Of a stretch of 64,000 bases of DNA, positions 26,968 through 36,405 are shown one piece after another. The first letter of the stretch is position 1. The number at the start of each line of letters is the position of its first letter. Origin of the DNA: Streptomyces sp. R44 (GTDB lineage Bacteria; Actinomycetota; Actinomycetes; Streptomycetales; Streptomycetaceae); assembly GCF_041053105.1 (NCBI RefSeq), contig NZ_CP163444.1, forward strand, positions 7,906,501 to 7,970,500, written 5' to 3'. The notes under the pieces are model-generated. The model was given only the letters and a program-made list of their open reading frames with translations. It was not told where the DNA came from and ran no database searches. The translations under genes were made by a program, and so were the position numbers.

Positions 26968-28433
26968 CCGTCCCACCCACCGAACACGCCACCGCACAGC
27001 CCGGGGCGATCCCGCCCCCGGGCTGTCCGGCCCACATCGGCGACGGCCCCGGCGGAGCCACCCGGCTCTACGGCCCCGCCGCGTCGACGGACCCGATGGG
27101 CCTGTACGAGGAGCTGCGCGCCGCCCACGGCCCGGTGGCGCCCGTCCTGCTCGACGGCGACGTCCGCGCCTGGCTCGTCCTCGGGTACCTGGAGAACCGG
27201 GACGTGGCCAGCCGCCCGACCCAGTTCTCCCGCGACCCCCGCGTCTGGCACGGCTGGCGGAGCGGGGAGATCGACCCCGAGACCTCTCCGCTGATCCCGA
27301 TGATCGGCTGGCGCCCCGACTGCGTCTGCGCGGACGGCGAGGAGCACCAGCGGCTGCGGGGCGCGGTCACGTCCAGCCTCAGCCAGTTCGACCACCGGGG
27401 CGTCCGCCGTCTCATCACCCGCTTCTCCCACCAGCTGATCGACACCTTCTGCGAGCGCGGCGAGGTGGAGCTGGTGGAGCAGTTCACCGAGCACCTGCCC
27501 ATGCTCACCCTCATCCATCTGCTCGGGATGTCGGACGAGGACGAGGACGCCCCCAGGCTGGTGCACGCCGCCCGTGACCTGTTCAAGGCGACCGAGACCT
27601 CGCTGGCCAGCAACGCCTATGTGCTCGAATGCCTCGAAAAGCTGGTCGTCGAGAAGCGCGCCCATCCGGGCCACGACGTCGCCTCCGCGCTGATGGCCCA
27701 CCCGGCGGCGCTCACCGACGAGGAGGTCAAGCACCACCTGAGGCTCATCCTGCTCGCCGGCTACGAGACGACCGCCAACCTGATGTCCAACGTCATGCGC
27801 ATGGTCGTCACCGATCCCCGGTTCCGCGGCTCCCTCGCGGGCGGCCAGATGACCGTTCCGGAGGCGGTGGAGCAGGTCCTCTGGGACGAGCCGCCGCTCA
27901 TGGTGTGCCCCGGCCGCTGGGCCAACGGCGACACCACGCTCGGCGGGCAGGAGATCAAGGCGGGGGACATGCTCCTGCTCGGTCTGGCCGCGGGCAACGT
28001 CGACACGGCGATCCGCCCGGACGCCGCGACCCCCGTGCACCACAACCGCGCGCACCTGTCCTTCAGCGCGGGCACGCACGAATGCCCGGGCCAGGACATC
28101 GGCCGCATCATCGCCGACGCGGGCATCGACATCCTGCTCACCCGGCTTCCCGACGTCGCCCTGGCCATTCCCGAGGAGGACCTCAGCTGGCGTTCCTCCA
28201 CCTGGGCCCGGCACCTCACGGCCCTGCCGGTGACCTTCGCGCCACGTGCGCCCCAGGGCGACGACGACCCGGCCCCGCTGCCGGCCCCGCCGGCCCGGAG
28301 CGACGGAAGGCCCGTGACGGCTCCGCGGCCGGTGAGCGACCCGGGGGCGGCGACCGCTCCGGTGGCGGCGGGACGGCCCGCGCCCCGGCGTTCGTGGTGG
28401 GCGCGCGTCCGGCGGTTCCTGCGCGGGAAGTAG
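26964..28433 (+). CDS. Conservon-linked cytochrome P450 (CYP157-like), K-helix EQVLW instead of ExxR
   Basis: A 489-residue P450. The haem thiolate is Cys374 in FSAGTHECPGQDIGR, and the I-helix oxygen-binding segment is LAGYETTANL. The K-helix shows EQVLW (residues 303-307) where ExxR should be, so the Arg is absent. Family knowledge: CYP157 enzymes of Streptomyces conservons have EQSLW at this place, which supports a CYP157 relationship. The C-terminal 65 residues are a Pro/Ala/Arg-rich tail ending in a basic segment (WWARVRRFLRGK) that could touch the membrane. Substrate unknown. The gene overlaps cvnD by 4 bp. Confidence 0.9.
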   Translation: MTVPPTEHATAQPGAIPPPGCPAHIGDGPGGATRLYGPAASTDPMGLYEELRAAHGPVAPVLLDGDVRAWLVLGYLENRDVASRPTQFSRDPRVWHGWRSGEIDPETSPLIPMIGWRPDCVCADGEEHQRLRGAVTSSLSQFDHRGVRRLITRFSHQLIDTFCERGEVELVEQFTEHLPMLTLIHLLGMSDEDEDAPRLVHAARDLFKATETSLASNAYVLECLEKLVVEKRAHPGHDVASALMAHPAALTDEEVKHHLRLILLAGYETTANLMSNVMRMVVTDPRFRGSLAGGQMTVPEAVEQVLWDEPPLMVCPGRWANGDTTLGGQEIKAGDMLLLGLAAGNVDTAIRPDAATPVHHNRAHLSFSAGTHECPGQDIGRIIADAGIDILLTRLPDVALAIPEEDLSWRSSTWARHLTALPVTFAPRAPQGDDDPAPLPAPPARSDGRPVTAPRPVSDPGAATAPVAAGRPAPRRSWWARVRRFLRGK

Positions 28434-28460
28434 GGGTGCGCCGGGGCGGCCCCGCTGCCC

Positions 28461-29492
28461 TCACTCCGGGAACGACCCGTCCCCGGAGGCGTAGCGGGGC
28501 GCTCCGGTGTACCAGGCGTGGAGGCCGGAGAGGAAGCCACAGGCTCCCCGGAGCCAGGTCTCCAGCTCGGCCCGCTCGTCGTGGTCGAGGCCGGACCGGT
28601 GGACGAGCAGCGGCAGTTCGCTCTGCCTGAGGTGCTCGAACTCCCGCAGGCGGGCGTTCACCAGATGGAGTGCGGCGGGTACGGCGGCGTGCAGGGTGAT
28701 GCCCAGGGAGGTTCCGACGACCAGAACCAGATTGTTGACATCGTTCTCCTCGTGCACTTCCCTTTCATAGGACGCGATGTCGTTCGCAAGCCCCATGAAA
28801 TCCATGAAGGCGTCGAGCAGCGCCTGTACGGTCCGCGTGTGGCGTATTTTCGCGGGTATTCGCGCGCCCGTGGACAATTCCACGGAATAGGGGGCGGTGT
28901 AGGCGGCGAAACTCTCCCGGCGGAACGGGGCGTAGTCGATCAGATGGGGAATGCGGCCGCTGCGGCTGTTGGCCAGTTCCTCGACTCCCGCGTCGATGTA
29001 ACGCGCCAGAGCCCGGTTGAACTCCACACGCCAGTGGTCCAGTCTCGGCGGGAAGAGGTGCTGCTGCAGATCGGCGATTCCCCGCTCGACGGCGTTCGTC
29101 GGCTCGGGCAGCCTGGCCCCCCGCTCGGGCCGCAGGAAGGCGTGCAGCCGGGTGGTGAAGGCGCGTGCTCCGGCGAGGTCGCCGGTCTGCTTGAACGCGG
29201 ACGCGAAGTAGTCGTCCCAGGCCAGGGCCCAGATGTTGAAGCGGTGGTTGAGCCGGAGGTCGGAGAGCGAGGCGTCGGGGAGGGTCCAGGCGGTCAGCTG
29301 GTCGACGGTCATCGCGTGGAACTTGGCCCGGCTCCAGATCGCGGGGCGGGCCGGCGGCCCCGGGTAGCCGTCGAGCATGCCCATGGCGCGTGCCCAGGAC
29401 TCGCTCTCCTCGTGCAGGGCGGGCAGATGCGGATTCACCCGCAGCGCGTGGGGCATCCATAGCAGGGGCACGTCGACGGCGCGCACTGTCAT
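28461..29492 (-). CDS. Terpene synthase (class I) with atypical Asp-rich motif
   Basis: A 343-residue class I terpene cyclase-like protein. The first metal motif reads WDDYFASAF, so the third acidic residue of DDxxD/E is Ala. The NSE triad is complete (NDIASYERE), and a C-terminal Arg-Tyr (APRYAS) is present. The all-alpha fold would cyclise a prenyl diphosphate, probably farnesyl diphosphate, with Mg2+. AAGGAGG precedes the ATG. It faces the conservon P450 (27-bp gap between stops). Terpene cyclases occur beside some conservons, but direct cooperation here is an inference. Reduced or altered activity is possible because of the Ala. Confidence 0.82.
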   Translation of the reverse strand: MTVRAVDVPLLWMPHALRVNPHLPALHEESESWARAMGMLDGYPGPPARPAIWSRAKFHAMTVDQLTAWTLPDASLSDLRLNHRFNIWALAWDDYFASAFKQTGDLAGARAFTTRLHAFLRPERGARLPEPTNAVERGIADLQQHLFPPRLDHWRVEFNRALARYIDAGVEELANSRSGRIPHLIDYAPFRRESFAAYTAPYSVELSTGARIPAKIRHTRTVQALLDAFMDFMGLANDIASYEREVHEENDVNNLVLVVGTSLGITLHAAVPAALHLVNARLREFEHLRQSELPLLVHRSGLDHDERAELETWLRGACGFLSGLHAWYTGAPRYASGDGSFPE

Positions 29493-29676
29493 GGGGACCG
29501 ACCTCCTTCTGTCCTCGACCCGCACCGGTGCGCCGCGAGGCCGACCACTGCCCGCCCCACGGCTCTCCAAACCTGCCCGCCACGGACGACCGGAAACCGA
29601 CAACTCTCCACGGCGGGCGATCAGTTCGGGATCACTCGCGCAAAGAAACGATCCTTCCGGGCTGTCGAGCGGCGCT

Positions 29677-30738
29677 CTACAGCGGCTGCTCGGGCCAGTC
29701 CAGGAGACGGGCGCCGATGACGGCCGTCTGGAGGGCGTAGCGCTGCACGGGATCGCCGGGGTCCGCGCCGGTGAGCCGGTGGATGCGGTCGAGGCGGTAG
29801 GTCATGGCCCGCACGCTGAGGCTGAGTTCGCGGGCCGCCTGCGCGGTGACGCAGCCGCTGTCGAAGTACGCCGTGAGCGTCTCCAGGAGGGGCTTCGCGC
29901 CGCCGCGGGCCTGCCGGAGCGGGCCGAGCACGGTGCGGACGAGGTCGGCCATGGCCTGCCGGTCACGGGTGAGGACCGGGTAGACGAGGAGGTCGGCGGC
30001 GTGCAGGACCGGCTCGCTCAGGTTCATGCGGGCCGCGAGGGCGAGGGCGTTGAGGGCCTCCTCGTAGGAGTGGACGACACCGCCCGCGCCCGGGTGCGGG
30101 CGGCCGATGGCGACCTGGCCGCCGTCGGCCGCCGCGTACGCCTGCTTGGCGAAGTGGGTGAGCACCTCGGGCTCGTCGGCCGGCGCGACGCAGATCAGCC
30201 GCCCGTCCTTGGCGGTGAGCAGGATCCGGCGACTGCCGAAGCGGGCGACGAGCGAGGACTCGACGGTACGGGTGACCGCGTAGCCGTCGCTGTACGGTTC
30301 CGGGCCCTGGGCGACGGCCACGGTGTGAGCGGGGGACAGGAGCAGCCCGAAGCGCTCGGCCCGCTCGGCGAGACGGCCCAGATCGCTCCGGCCGTACAGC
30401 AGGTCGTCGATGAACTCCCGGCGTGCCGCCTCCTCCTGACGCATCGCCAGGTACTGGGCCCGCTCGTGCCCCTCGGCGAAGGCGTCCACGGCCTGCTCGA
30501 CGGCGCTCAGCAGGTGGTCGGCGGCGGACGGCGGCAGACCGGGGCGCACCCGCTCGGCGGCGGAGAGATGGGCCCGGACGAGGGCGCGCAGTCCGATGCC
30601 GGCCTCCGCGGCCCGCTCGCCGAGCGAACCCAGGGCGTCGCGCTCCTCCCGGGTGAGTCTGCGGCGGGTCGCGCACACACCCGCCAGGATCTCGGCGTAC
30701 CCGTCCAGGTACTCCTCGGCGGGCTCTCTCTCCGACAC
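29677..30738 (-). CDS. PucR/CdaR-family transcriptional regulator
   Basis: A 353-residue regulator. The N-terminal half is an all-alpha sensor-like domain (residues about 20-110), followed by a GGDEF-derived region around residues 130-260 and a C-terminal PucR helix-turn-helix (FDSGCVTAQAARELSLSVRAMTYRLDRIHRLTG in parts). The family includes PucR, which controls purine catabolism, and the xanthine dehydrogenase-like genes lie a few hundred bp away. The GTG start at 30738 has GGGAGGA upstream. Its promoter region contains two perfect inverted repeats that may be operators. Confidence 0.85.
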   Translation of the reverse strand: MSEREPAEEYLDGYAEILAGVCATRRRLTREERDALGSLGERAAEAGIGLRALVRAHLSAAERVRPGLPPSAADHLLSAVEQAVDAFAEGHERAQYLAMRQEEAARREFIDDLLYGRSDLGRLAERAERFGLLLSPAHTVAVAQGPEPYSDGYAVTRTVESSLVARFGSRRILLTAKDGRLICVAPADEPEVLTHFAKQAYAAADGGQVAIGRPHPGAGGVVHSYEEALNALALAARMNLSEPVLHAADLLVYPVLTRDRQAMADLVRTVLGPLRQARGGAKPLLETLTAYFDSGCVTAQAARELSLSVRAMTYRLDRIHRLTGADPGDPVQRYALQTAVIGARLLDWPEQPL

Positions 30739-30845
30739 GTTTCCTCCCCCGTTCTGACGCGCCCCTGACGTGTTCCTGACGCGCGGTGATCAAGAGTGAC
30801 ACGCCCGTGGGCAGGGAGAGGAAGCGGCATCGAGAAGGCGTCGAA

Positions 30846-30866
30846 CACTGCCGGACACCGGCAGTG
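30846..30866. promoter_or_regulatory. Perfect inverted repeat upstream of PucR gene
   Basis: CACTGCCGG-ACA-CCGGCAGTG, two perfect 9-bp arms with a 3-bp centre, lies about 108 bp upstream of the PucR-family start. It may be an operator for this regulator or a transcript hairpin. Confidence 0.5.
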
Positions 30867-30900
30867 CGCGGCGGATGATCAGGCCTCAGGATCACAGAGG

Positions 30901-30941
30901 GGTCCGGTGCCGCCAAACGGGGGAGTCGGCGGCACCGGACC
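30901..30941. other. Strong 14-bp stem hairpin in gene-free region
   Basis: GGTCCGGTGCCGCC and GGCGGCACCGGACC form a perfect 14-bp stem with a 13-nt loop. No gene ends here, so it is not an ordinary terminator. It lies 120 bp upstream of the small zinc-ribbon gene and could be an attenuator, RNA structure or operator. The rest of the 30739-31062 interval shows no gene. Confidence 0.6.
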
Positions 30942-31062
30942 TTGGTCCCACGGTACAAGCAGCGGGCGGGTACGGGTGCCGGAATCGACCAGGACGACGC
31001 GAACGAAGCGCGCCGCCCGTGCCCGAACACCGCCGGAACCGGCGGAGAGAGCGAGCGACAGC

Positions 31063-31287
31063 ATGGCCAAGCCGGTGCACGCGGCGATCGGCGAGAAGCC
31101 GATCCGCTGCCGGATGTGCGACAACGACACCTTCCGTGAGCGGGAGGTGAAGCTGAACAGCACGGGCATGGAGTTCTTCAACATGGCCTGGGCGAACGAG
31201 TCGGCGACCGGCCTGATCTGCTGGACGTGCGGCTACGTCCACCTGTTCGTCAACCGGGACATCAGGCTCTACCGGATACAGGGCTGA
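31063..31287 (+). CDS. Small zinc-ribbon protein
   Basis: A 74-residue protein with two CxxC knuckles (CRMCDN at about 26 and CWTCGY at about 54), the pattern of a zinc ribbon. The C-terminal HLFVNRDIRLYRIQG looks like a final beta-strand pair. It may bind nucleic acid or another protein; no function is known to me. The ATG at 31063 has GGAGAG upstream at a long distance of 14 bp. Its 3' end overlaps the facing molybdopterin-domain fragment by 26 bp. A long hairpin lies in its leader region. Confidence 0.7.
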   Translation: MAKPVHAAIGEKPIRCRMCDNDTFREREVKLNSTGMEFFNMAWANESATGLICWTCGYVHLFVNRDIRLYRIQG

Positions 31288-31645
31288 GCCCGGCCTCGGG
31301 GGCGCGCGGCGCACGGAAGGCACCGATCCAGATGCCGGTGACGGCGCTCACGTACCGGGCGCCGCACCGGTCCGAGGGGACGACCAGCTGGGTGCCCGAG
31401 GTGTCGAGCCACTCCTCGTCCATCCGGGTCGCGAGCAGGATCGGCGCGTCGCCGAAGTCCGCGTCGATCTCCGCCCAGGACAGCAGCGCGTGATGCCCGT
31501 CGCCGCCGCTCACCGTGAGCAGGAAGCGCGACCGCTCCTTGCGGCGCGCCGGATCGAACCCCGGCCGGGCGGTCGGTGTGGCCACTGCGCCCAGTGATGC
31601 CCGACCGCGCCGAGCCGGAGCTTGATACGAGACGGCGGGGCGCAT
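31262..31645 (-). pseudogene. N-terminally truncated molybdopterin-domain remnant
   Basis: A 127-residue ORF whose residues about 30-110 match the C-terminal half of small actinobacterial molybdopterin-binding proteins: FDPARRKERSRFLLTVSGGDGHHALLSWAEIDADFG, quoted in parts as FLLTVSGGDGHHALLSWAE and DRCGARYVSAVTGIW. The first half of that domain (the SUOX-like fold entry) is missing; instead the ORF starts within a short unrelated Arg-rich segment only 9 bp after the xanthine dehydrogenase gene. No frame nearby holds the missing part. It is most likely a deletion remnant, although a shortened functional protein cannot be excluded. Confidence 0.6.
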
Positions 31646-31654
31646 CCTCCAGGT

Positions 31655-34438
31655 TCATCCACCAAGGCCCCGCGCCCGGCGGTCCAGCGCGGCCCACACC
31701 CTGTCCCGGGTGACGGGCAGCTCGGTGAAACGGATGCCGGTCGCGTCGCGCAGGGCGTTGGCGAGGGCGGGGGCGACGGGGTTGAACGGGCTCTCGCTCA
31801 TGGACTTGGCGCCCAGCGGCCCGATGGCGTCGGACGTCTCGGTGAAGTGGACCTCCGTGCGGGGCACATCGGCGTACTGGGGGAGCCGGTAGCGGCGGAA
31901 CGCGGCCGTGGTGACCTCACCCCGCTCGTCGGTCCGCACGTTCTCGAAGAGGGTGGCGCCCAGCGCCTGGGCGACTCCGCCCTCCACCTGGCCGCGGCAC
32001 TGCATCGGGTTCATGACCTTGCCGGCGTCGGCCGCGTGCACGCTCCGCAGGATCTGGATCTCCCCGCTGCCCGGGTCGACCGCGACCCGGAACCACTGGG
32101 CGTTGAAGGCCACCGACCGAGGCGAACCGCCCCAGTGGCCGTCCGCCGCCAGCTCCTCCGCCGCGCCGAGCGCGTGCCCCGCCTCGTACAGCTCCTTCAG
32201 GCTCACCGTACGACCGGCGCACTCCACGGCCTCGGCGCCGAGCACGCACAGGTGCCGGGCCACGCCCGTGTGGCGGGCGGCCAGGGTGCGCAGCCGCTCG
32301 GCGAGGGAGGTGGCGGCGAGCAGCACGGCCTTGCCGGCGACGACGGTGCCGGCCGAGCCGAAGGCGCCGGTGTCGTGCCGCACGACGTCCGTGTCGGACT
32401 GCCGGATCCTGAGGCGGTCCTCGGTGGTGTGGAGCGCGCCTGCGGTGATCTGCTGGTGGACGGTGGTGGTGCCGTTGCCGAACTCGGCGGTGCCGACGGC
32501 GATGTCGTACGTCCCGTCCTCCAGCAAGGACACCCGCGCGTCGGCGTAGTGGCCGCCGGGCGGCCCGGTCGCGATCATCGCCATCCCGGTGCCCTCGCCG
32601 ACCAGCCAGCCCTCCGGGGCCTCCTCGGCGCTGCGGTCCTCGGCGAGGGCCCGGCGCACCACCGAGAGACACTGGTCGAGCCCGTACGAGGCGATGTGGA
32701 GGTCCTCCTCCTCGCCGATCGGGCTGTGCAGGGCCTCACCCGGGCCGATGATGTTCTTCTCCCGGAAGACCAGCGGGTCCATCCCGAGCCGCCGGGCCAG
32801 TTCGTCCATGACGGACTCGACGGCGAAGGTGACCTGGCCGAGCCCGTAGCCACGGAAGGCGCCCGCCGGGACGACGTTGGTGTAGACGGCGTACGCGTCG
32901 ACCTTCTTGTGCGGGGCGCGGTAGACGGCGAAGGACTCGCCGACGCTGTGGAACATCACGGCCGGCCCGTGGTTGCCGTACGCGCCGGTGTCGGACACGA
33001 CCCGCATCCGCACGGCGGTCAGGGTCCCGTCGGCGCGTGCCCCCACTGTGATGCCGATGGTGAAGGGGTGCCGGGTGGTGGCGCCGTGGAACTGCTCGGC
33101 GCGGGTGTACTCCAGCTTCACGGGCCGTCGCAGCTTCAGCGCGGCCAGCGTCACGATGTCCTCGGTGAGCATCTCCTGCTTGCCGCCGAAGCCGCCGCCG
33201 ACCCGGCCCGCGACCACCCGCACCTCGTCCTCGGCCAGCCCGTACAGCGCGCACAGGGCGCGCCGGGTCAGGAACGGGGTCTGCGTGGAGGAGCGGACGG
33301 TGAGCCGTTCTCCCGTGCCGTCCTCCCTCGGCTCGAAGTACGCGACGCAGCCGTGCGTCTCCAGGCTGGCGTGCTGCACCCGCTGGGTGCGGAAGGTCTC
33401 CTCGTACACGACGTCCGCCTCGGCGAACCCCCGCTCGACGTCGCCGATCTCGCCGTGCACCTCGCCCGCCACGTTGTTCTCCGCGCGGGCGATCCGCGCC
33501 TCCGTGCCCTTGTCGCCGTGCAGCAGCGGCGCGCCCGGCCGCATCGCCGCCTCCGGGTCGGTGACGTGGGGGAGTTCCTCGTACGTCACCTCGATCCGGC
33601 GGCAGCCCTCCTCGGCGGCCTGCTCGCTGTCGGCGACGACGGCGGCGACCCGCTGCCCGACGTACCGGACGACGTCGTCCAGGACGCGGGTGTCGTCGGG
33701 GTCCTCGGTGGGGTGCTCGTGGCGCGCGCTGGAGTACCGGGTCGCGGGCGCGTCCTCGTGGGTGAGGACGGCATGGACCCCCGGGACGCGGAGGGCGGCC
33801 GCGGTGTCGATCGCGACGATCCGCGCGTGCGGGTGCGGGGAGCGGAGCAGCTTCATGTGCAGCAGCCCCGGTACCTCGACGTCGAAGGTGTACCGGGCCC
33901 GGCCCGTGACGACCTCGGGACCGGCCGGGGCGCCCACGTTCCGGCCGACGGCCTCGCCCGCGCAGGGCCGTTCGGTGTGCTTCACGCCGCGCACGGCGTC
34001 CTCGATCGCCCGGTAGCCGGTGCAGCGGCAGATGTTGCCCTTGAACGCGCGGGGCAGGTCGTCGAGCTTGCCGTCGTCGTGCGCGGTGCCCCGCTCGGCC
34101 TCCAGGGCGGCGGTGGTCATCAGGAAACCGGCCGTGCAGAAACCGCACTGGTAACCCTGCGCGTCGAGGAACCTCCGCTGGACCGGGTGGAGTTCGCCGT
34201 CCGGCGAGGCGAGCCCCTCCATGGTCGTGACGGCCCGCCCCTCGGCCCGCACCGCCGGGTACAGGCAGCTGTGCACCGGCTCTCCGTCGACGTGGACGGT
34301 GCAGGCGCCGCAGTCCCCGGCGTCACAGCCCTTCTTCACACCGAACCAGCCGCGCTCGCGCAGATAGGTGCGCAGACACTGGCCGGCCCGCGGCTCGTGG
34401 TCGAAGGAACGGTCGTTGACACGGACGTGGAAGCTCAT
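31655..34438 (-). CDS. Xanthine dehydrogenase-like protein, fused [2Fe-2S] and molybdopterin subunits
   Basis: A 927-residue fusion. Residues about 1-160 form the two [2Fe-2S] domains: [15 protein letters not shown] with a following Cys, and CGFCTAGF...CRCTGY. The rest is the large molybdopterin subunit: [20 protein letters not shown], and near the C-terminus [11 protein letters not shown] with the probable catalytic Glu. In most bacteria these are separate proteins. It would hydroxylate a purine or another N-heterocycle or aldehyde, passing electrons through Fe-S to the FAD subunit. Its ATG overlaps the FAD-subunit stop by 4 bp. The PucR-family regulator nearby fits a purine role, but the substrate is not proven. 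Confidence 0.88.
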   Translation of the reverse strand: MSFHVRVNDRSFDHEPRAGQCLRTYLRERGWFGVKKGCDAGDCGACTVHVDGEPVHSCLYPAVRAEGRAVTTMEGLASPDGELHPVQRRFLDAQGYQCGFCTAGFLMTTAALEAERGTAHDDGKLDDLPRAFKGNICRCTGYRAIEDAVRGVKHTERPCAGEAVGRNVGAPAGPEVVTGRARYTFDVEVPGLLHMKLLRSPHPHARIVAIDTAAALRVPGVHAVLTHEDAPATRYSSARHEHPTEDPDDTRVLDDVVRYVGQRVAAVVADSEQAAEEGCRRIEVTYEELPHVTDPEAAMRPGAPLLHGDKGTEARIARAENNVAGEVHGEIGDVERGFAEADVVYEETFRTQRVQHASLETHGCVAYFEPREDGTGERLTVRSSTQTPFLTRRALCALYGLAEDEVRVVAGRVGGGFGGKQEMLTEDIVTLAALKLRRPVKLEYTRAEQFHGATTRHPFTIGITVGARADGTLTAVRMRVVSDTGAYGNHGPAVMFHSVGESFAVYRAPHKKVDAYAVYTNVVPAGAFRGYGLGQVTFAVESVMDELARRLGMDPLVFREKNIIGPGEALHSPIGEEEDLHIASYGLDQCLSVVRRALAEDRSAEEAPEGWLVGEGTGMAMIATGPPGGHYADARVSLLEDGTYDIAVGTAEFGNGTTTVHQQITAGALHTTEDRLRIRQSDTDVVRHDTGAFGSAGTVVAGKAVLLAATSLAERLRTLAARHTGVARHLCVLGAEAVECAGRTVSLKELYEAGHALGAAEELAADGHWGGSPRSVAFNAQWFRVAVDPGSGEIQILRSVHAADAGKVMNPMQCRGQVEGGVAQALGATLFENVRTDERGEVTTAAFRRYRLPQYADVPRTEVHFTETSDAIGPLGAKSMSESPFNPVAPALANALRDATGIRFTELPVTRDRVWAALDRRARGLGG

Positions 34439-35268
34439 CGGGTGTTCTCCTCGGCGGTACGGATCAGTTCGCGGCGGACTTCCTCGGCGAGCCGGAACCC
34501 CATGTGCCGCCGCCACTCGGGCAGTCCGTGGATGTCGTCGTACCAGTCCTCGTCCCGGACGGCGGCAGCGATCGCCGCCCGCAGCCCCTCGCGCGTCGGC
34601 GGCAGCGGGAACCAGAACCGGAACGGCCGTACGGTCGCCGCGCTGATCGTCACCGCCAGCGAGCCGTCGACCGGATCGAGCGTCCCGATGACCAGGGCGC
34701 CCGAGCGCCCGAGCCCGTACAGCGACGCCTGCCGGAACGCCGTACGACAGTCCAGGGCGCGCGCCGGCAGGGTGACCGAACGCAGCAGCTCGCCCTCCGC
34801 GAGGTCCTTGCGCCCGGCGCCCGTGACGAAGTCGACGACCCTCACCCGGCGCGACGAGCCGTCCTGCGCCCGGAGCAGACACGTGCCGTCGAGGGCGGCG
34901 GTCAGCGAGATCAGCGGCCCGGCCGGGAGCCCGTTGCACAGGTTCCCGCCGACGGTCGCCATGTTCCAGATCTTGAACGAGGCGAGGAAGGCCCGGCAGC
35001 ACTGCTCGAACAAGGGCGCCGCAGGGGCGTCCATCGTCCGCCCGTGACGGGACAGCCGGGCGACGGTGCAGGTGGCGGCGATCTCCAGGGAGCCGTCGGG
35101 GTGGCGGGTGAGCGGCTCCCACCCCGTCCGGCTCAGATCGACCAGCCGGCGCAGATGCGGCTGCGGCTCGGAGAAGAGATACGTGCCACCGCCGAGCCAC
35201 GCGTCGCCGGGACGCCACGGCTCGCGCAGCCGCGCGTCCCGGACGTCCGTCACCGTGTTCAGGTCCAT
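34435..35268 (-). CDS. Xanthine dehydrogenase-like FAD-binding subunit
   Basis: A 277-residue FAD-binding subunit of the molybdopterin dehydrogenase family. The flavin-binding loops are WLGGGTYLF near the N-terminus and [20 protein letters not shown] in the middle; the C-terminal CODH-type domain follows. It would accept electrons from the fused Fe-S/Mo protein encoded directly downstream. The start at 35268 (MDLNTV) has GGGAGG upstream; a longer frame to 35457 lacks family similarity. This is the first gene of the operon, and its promoter lies in the 290-bp stretch up to the crotonase gene. Confidence 0.88.
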   Translation of the reverse strand: MDLNTVTDVRDARLREPWRPGDAWLGGGTYLFSEPQPHLRRLVDLSRTGWEPLTRHPDGSLEIAATCTVARLSRHGRTMDAPAAPLFEQCCRAFLASFKIWNMATVGGNLCNGLPAGPLISLTAALDGTCLLRAQDGSSRRVRVVDFVTGAGRKDLAEGELLRSVTLPARALDCRTAFRQASLYGLGRSGALVIGTLDPVDGSLAVTISAATVRPFRFWFPLPPTREGLRAAIAAAVRDEDWYDDIHGLPEWRRHMGFRLAEEVRRELIRTAEENTR

Positions 35269-35518
35269 GTCTCCCCACGCCTCCCGGTCACTGCTTTTCA
35301 GCCAGTGAAGCCCGGAGGAGGGAGGGGAGACGACTGGTGCGGTCGCCGGAAATCCTCGAACCCGCAGGCAGGGGGACTGGAGGATCGACCAGGGGCCGTC
35401 GGCGCTCCCCGCGGCGCTGCGCCCGCTCGGCCTGGCGCCCCCGGGGGTCCTAGCCATCCCGTACCTGCGGCCTCGACACCCTCCGTGGCGGCTGCGCGGA
35501 GATCGGACTCTCGTCGGT

Positions 35519-35535
35519 GGACCGGTGACCGGTCC
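35519..35535 (-). terminator. Hairpin after crotonase gene
   Basis: GGACCGG-TGA-CCGGTCC: two perfect 7-bp arms, 27 bp past the crotonase stop on the minus strand. The remainder of 35269-35561 contains no gene and probably the promoter of the FAD-subunit operon. Confidence 0.5.
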
Positions 35536-35561
35536 CCGGGGGACGGACCGCCGGGTACGGA

Positions 35562-36362
35562 TCAGGCGGTGAACGAACCGTGCCGGCCCGCCCCGGCCGC
35601 GAAGCGCGCCGCGCCCGAGAGGGTCTCACCGGCCGTCAGGGGCACCATGCCGTGCCGCAGTTCGTTCGCAAGCGCCTCGGGCTCGGGCAGGCCGTGCTGC
35701 TCCCGGACGGACAGACGGTCGTGCCGCAGGCACAGCCGGGGGAACCCGGCGATCTCCCGGGCGAGCTCCTCCGCCGCGGCCCGGCCCCGGCCCTTCGGTA
35801 CGAGACGGTTGGCGAGCCCGATCTCGTACGCCTCCGCGGCCGGGACCGGCCGGCCCGTCAGGATCAGGTCCATGGCACGGCTCTCGCCGATCAGCCGTGG
35901 CAGCCGGACCGTGCCGCCGTCGATCAGGGGTACGCCCCAGCGGCGGCAGAAGACCCCCAGGACCGCGTCCTCCTCGACCACGCGCAGGTCGCACCAGAGG
36001 GCCAGTTCGAGGCCGCCGGCGACGGCATGGCCGCTGACGGCCGCGATGACCGGCTTCGTGAGGCGCAGCCGGGTCGGGCCCATCGGCCCGTCGCCGTCGG
36101 GCGCCACGCGGTTCCCGCGCCCGGTGCCGACGGCCTTGAGGTCGGCGCCCGCGCAGAACGTGCCGCCCTCGCCCCAGAGGACGGCGACCGCGGCGTCCTC
36201 GTCGGCCTCGAACGCGCGGAAGGCGTCGGCCAGTCGGGCGGCCGTCGGCCCGTCCACGGCGTTGCGGGCGGTGGGCCGTGACAGGACCACCGTGGTCACG
36301 GGTCCTTCGCGCTCGACGCGTACGGCGTCCTGGTCCGCCGGTGTCGCTGCTGCATCCGTCAT
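35562..36362 (-). CDS. Crotonase / enoyl-CoA hydratase-family protein
   Basis: A 266-residue crotonase. The oxyanion-hole segments are GTFCAGADLKA and SGHAVAGGLELALWCDLRV, the latter containing the first catalytic Glu position. The second catalytic Glu position of true hydratases falls in GVFCRRWGVPLIDGG and appears not to be Glu, so a hydratase reaction is uncertain; isomerase or hydrolase activity is possible. The start at 36362 (MTDAA) is preferred to 36398 because the extra residues look unstructured. The gene lies 43 bp downstream of the VOC gene on the same strand and may share its transcript. Confidence 0.82.
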   Translation of the reverse strand: MTDAAATPADQDAVRVEREGPVTTVVLSRPTARNAVDGPTAARLADAFRAFEADEDAAVAVLWGEGGTFCAGADLKAVGTGRGNRVAPDGDGPMGPTRLRLTKPVIAAVSGHAVAGGLELALWCDLRVVEEDAVLGVFCRRWGVPLIDGGTVRLPRLIGESRAMDLILTGRPVPAAEAYEIGLANRLVPKGRGRAAAEELAREIAGFPRLCLRHDRLSVREQHGLPEPEALANELRHGMVPLTAGETLSGAARFAAGAGRHGSFTA

Positions 36363-36405
36363 GGGCGCATTCTCACGGGGCGGCGGCCGTGTTTCCATAC
36401 CGGGA

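Noticed and set aside
31622..35047. Very long plus-strand ORF opposite the xanthine dehydrogenase genes
   Set aside because: Its product is low-complexity Arg/Gly/Ala/Val and lacks domains; the minus strand carries clear catalytic motifs. It is a high-GC shadow.
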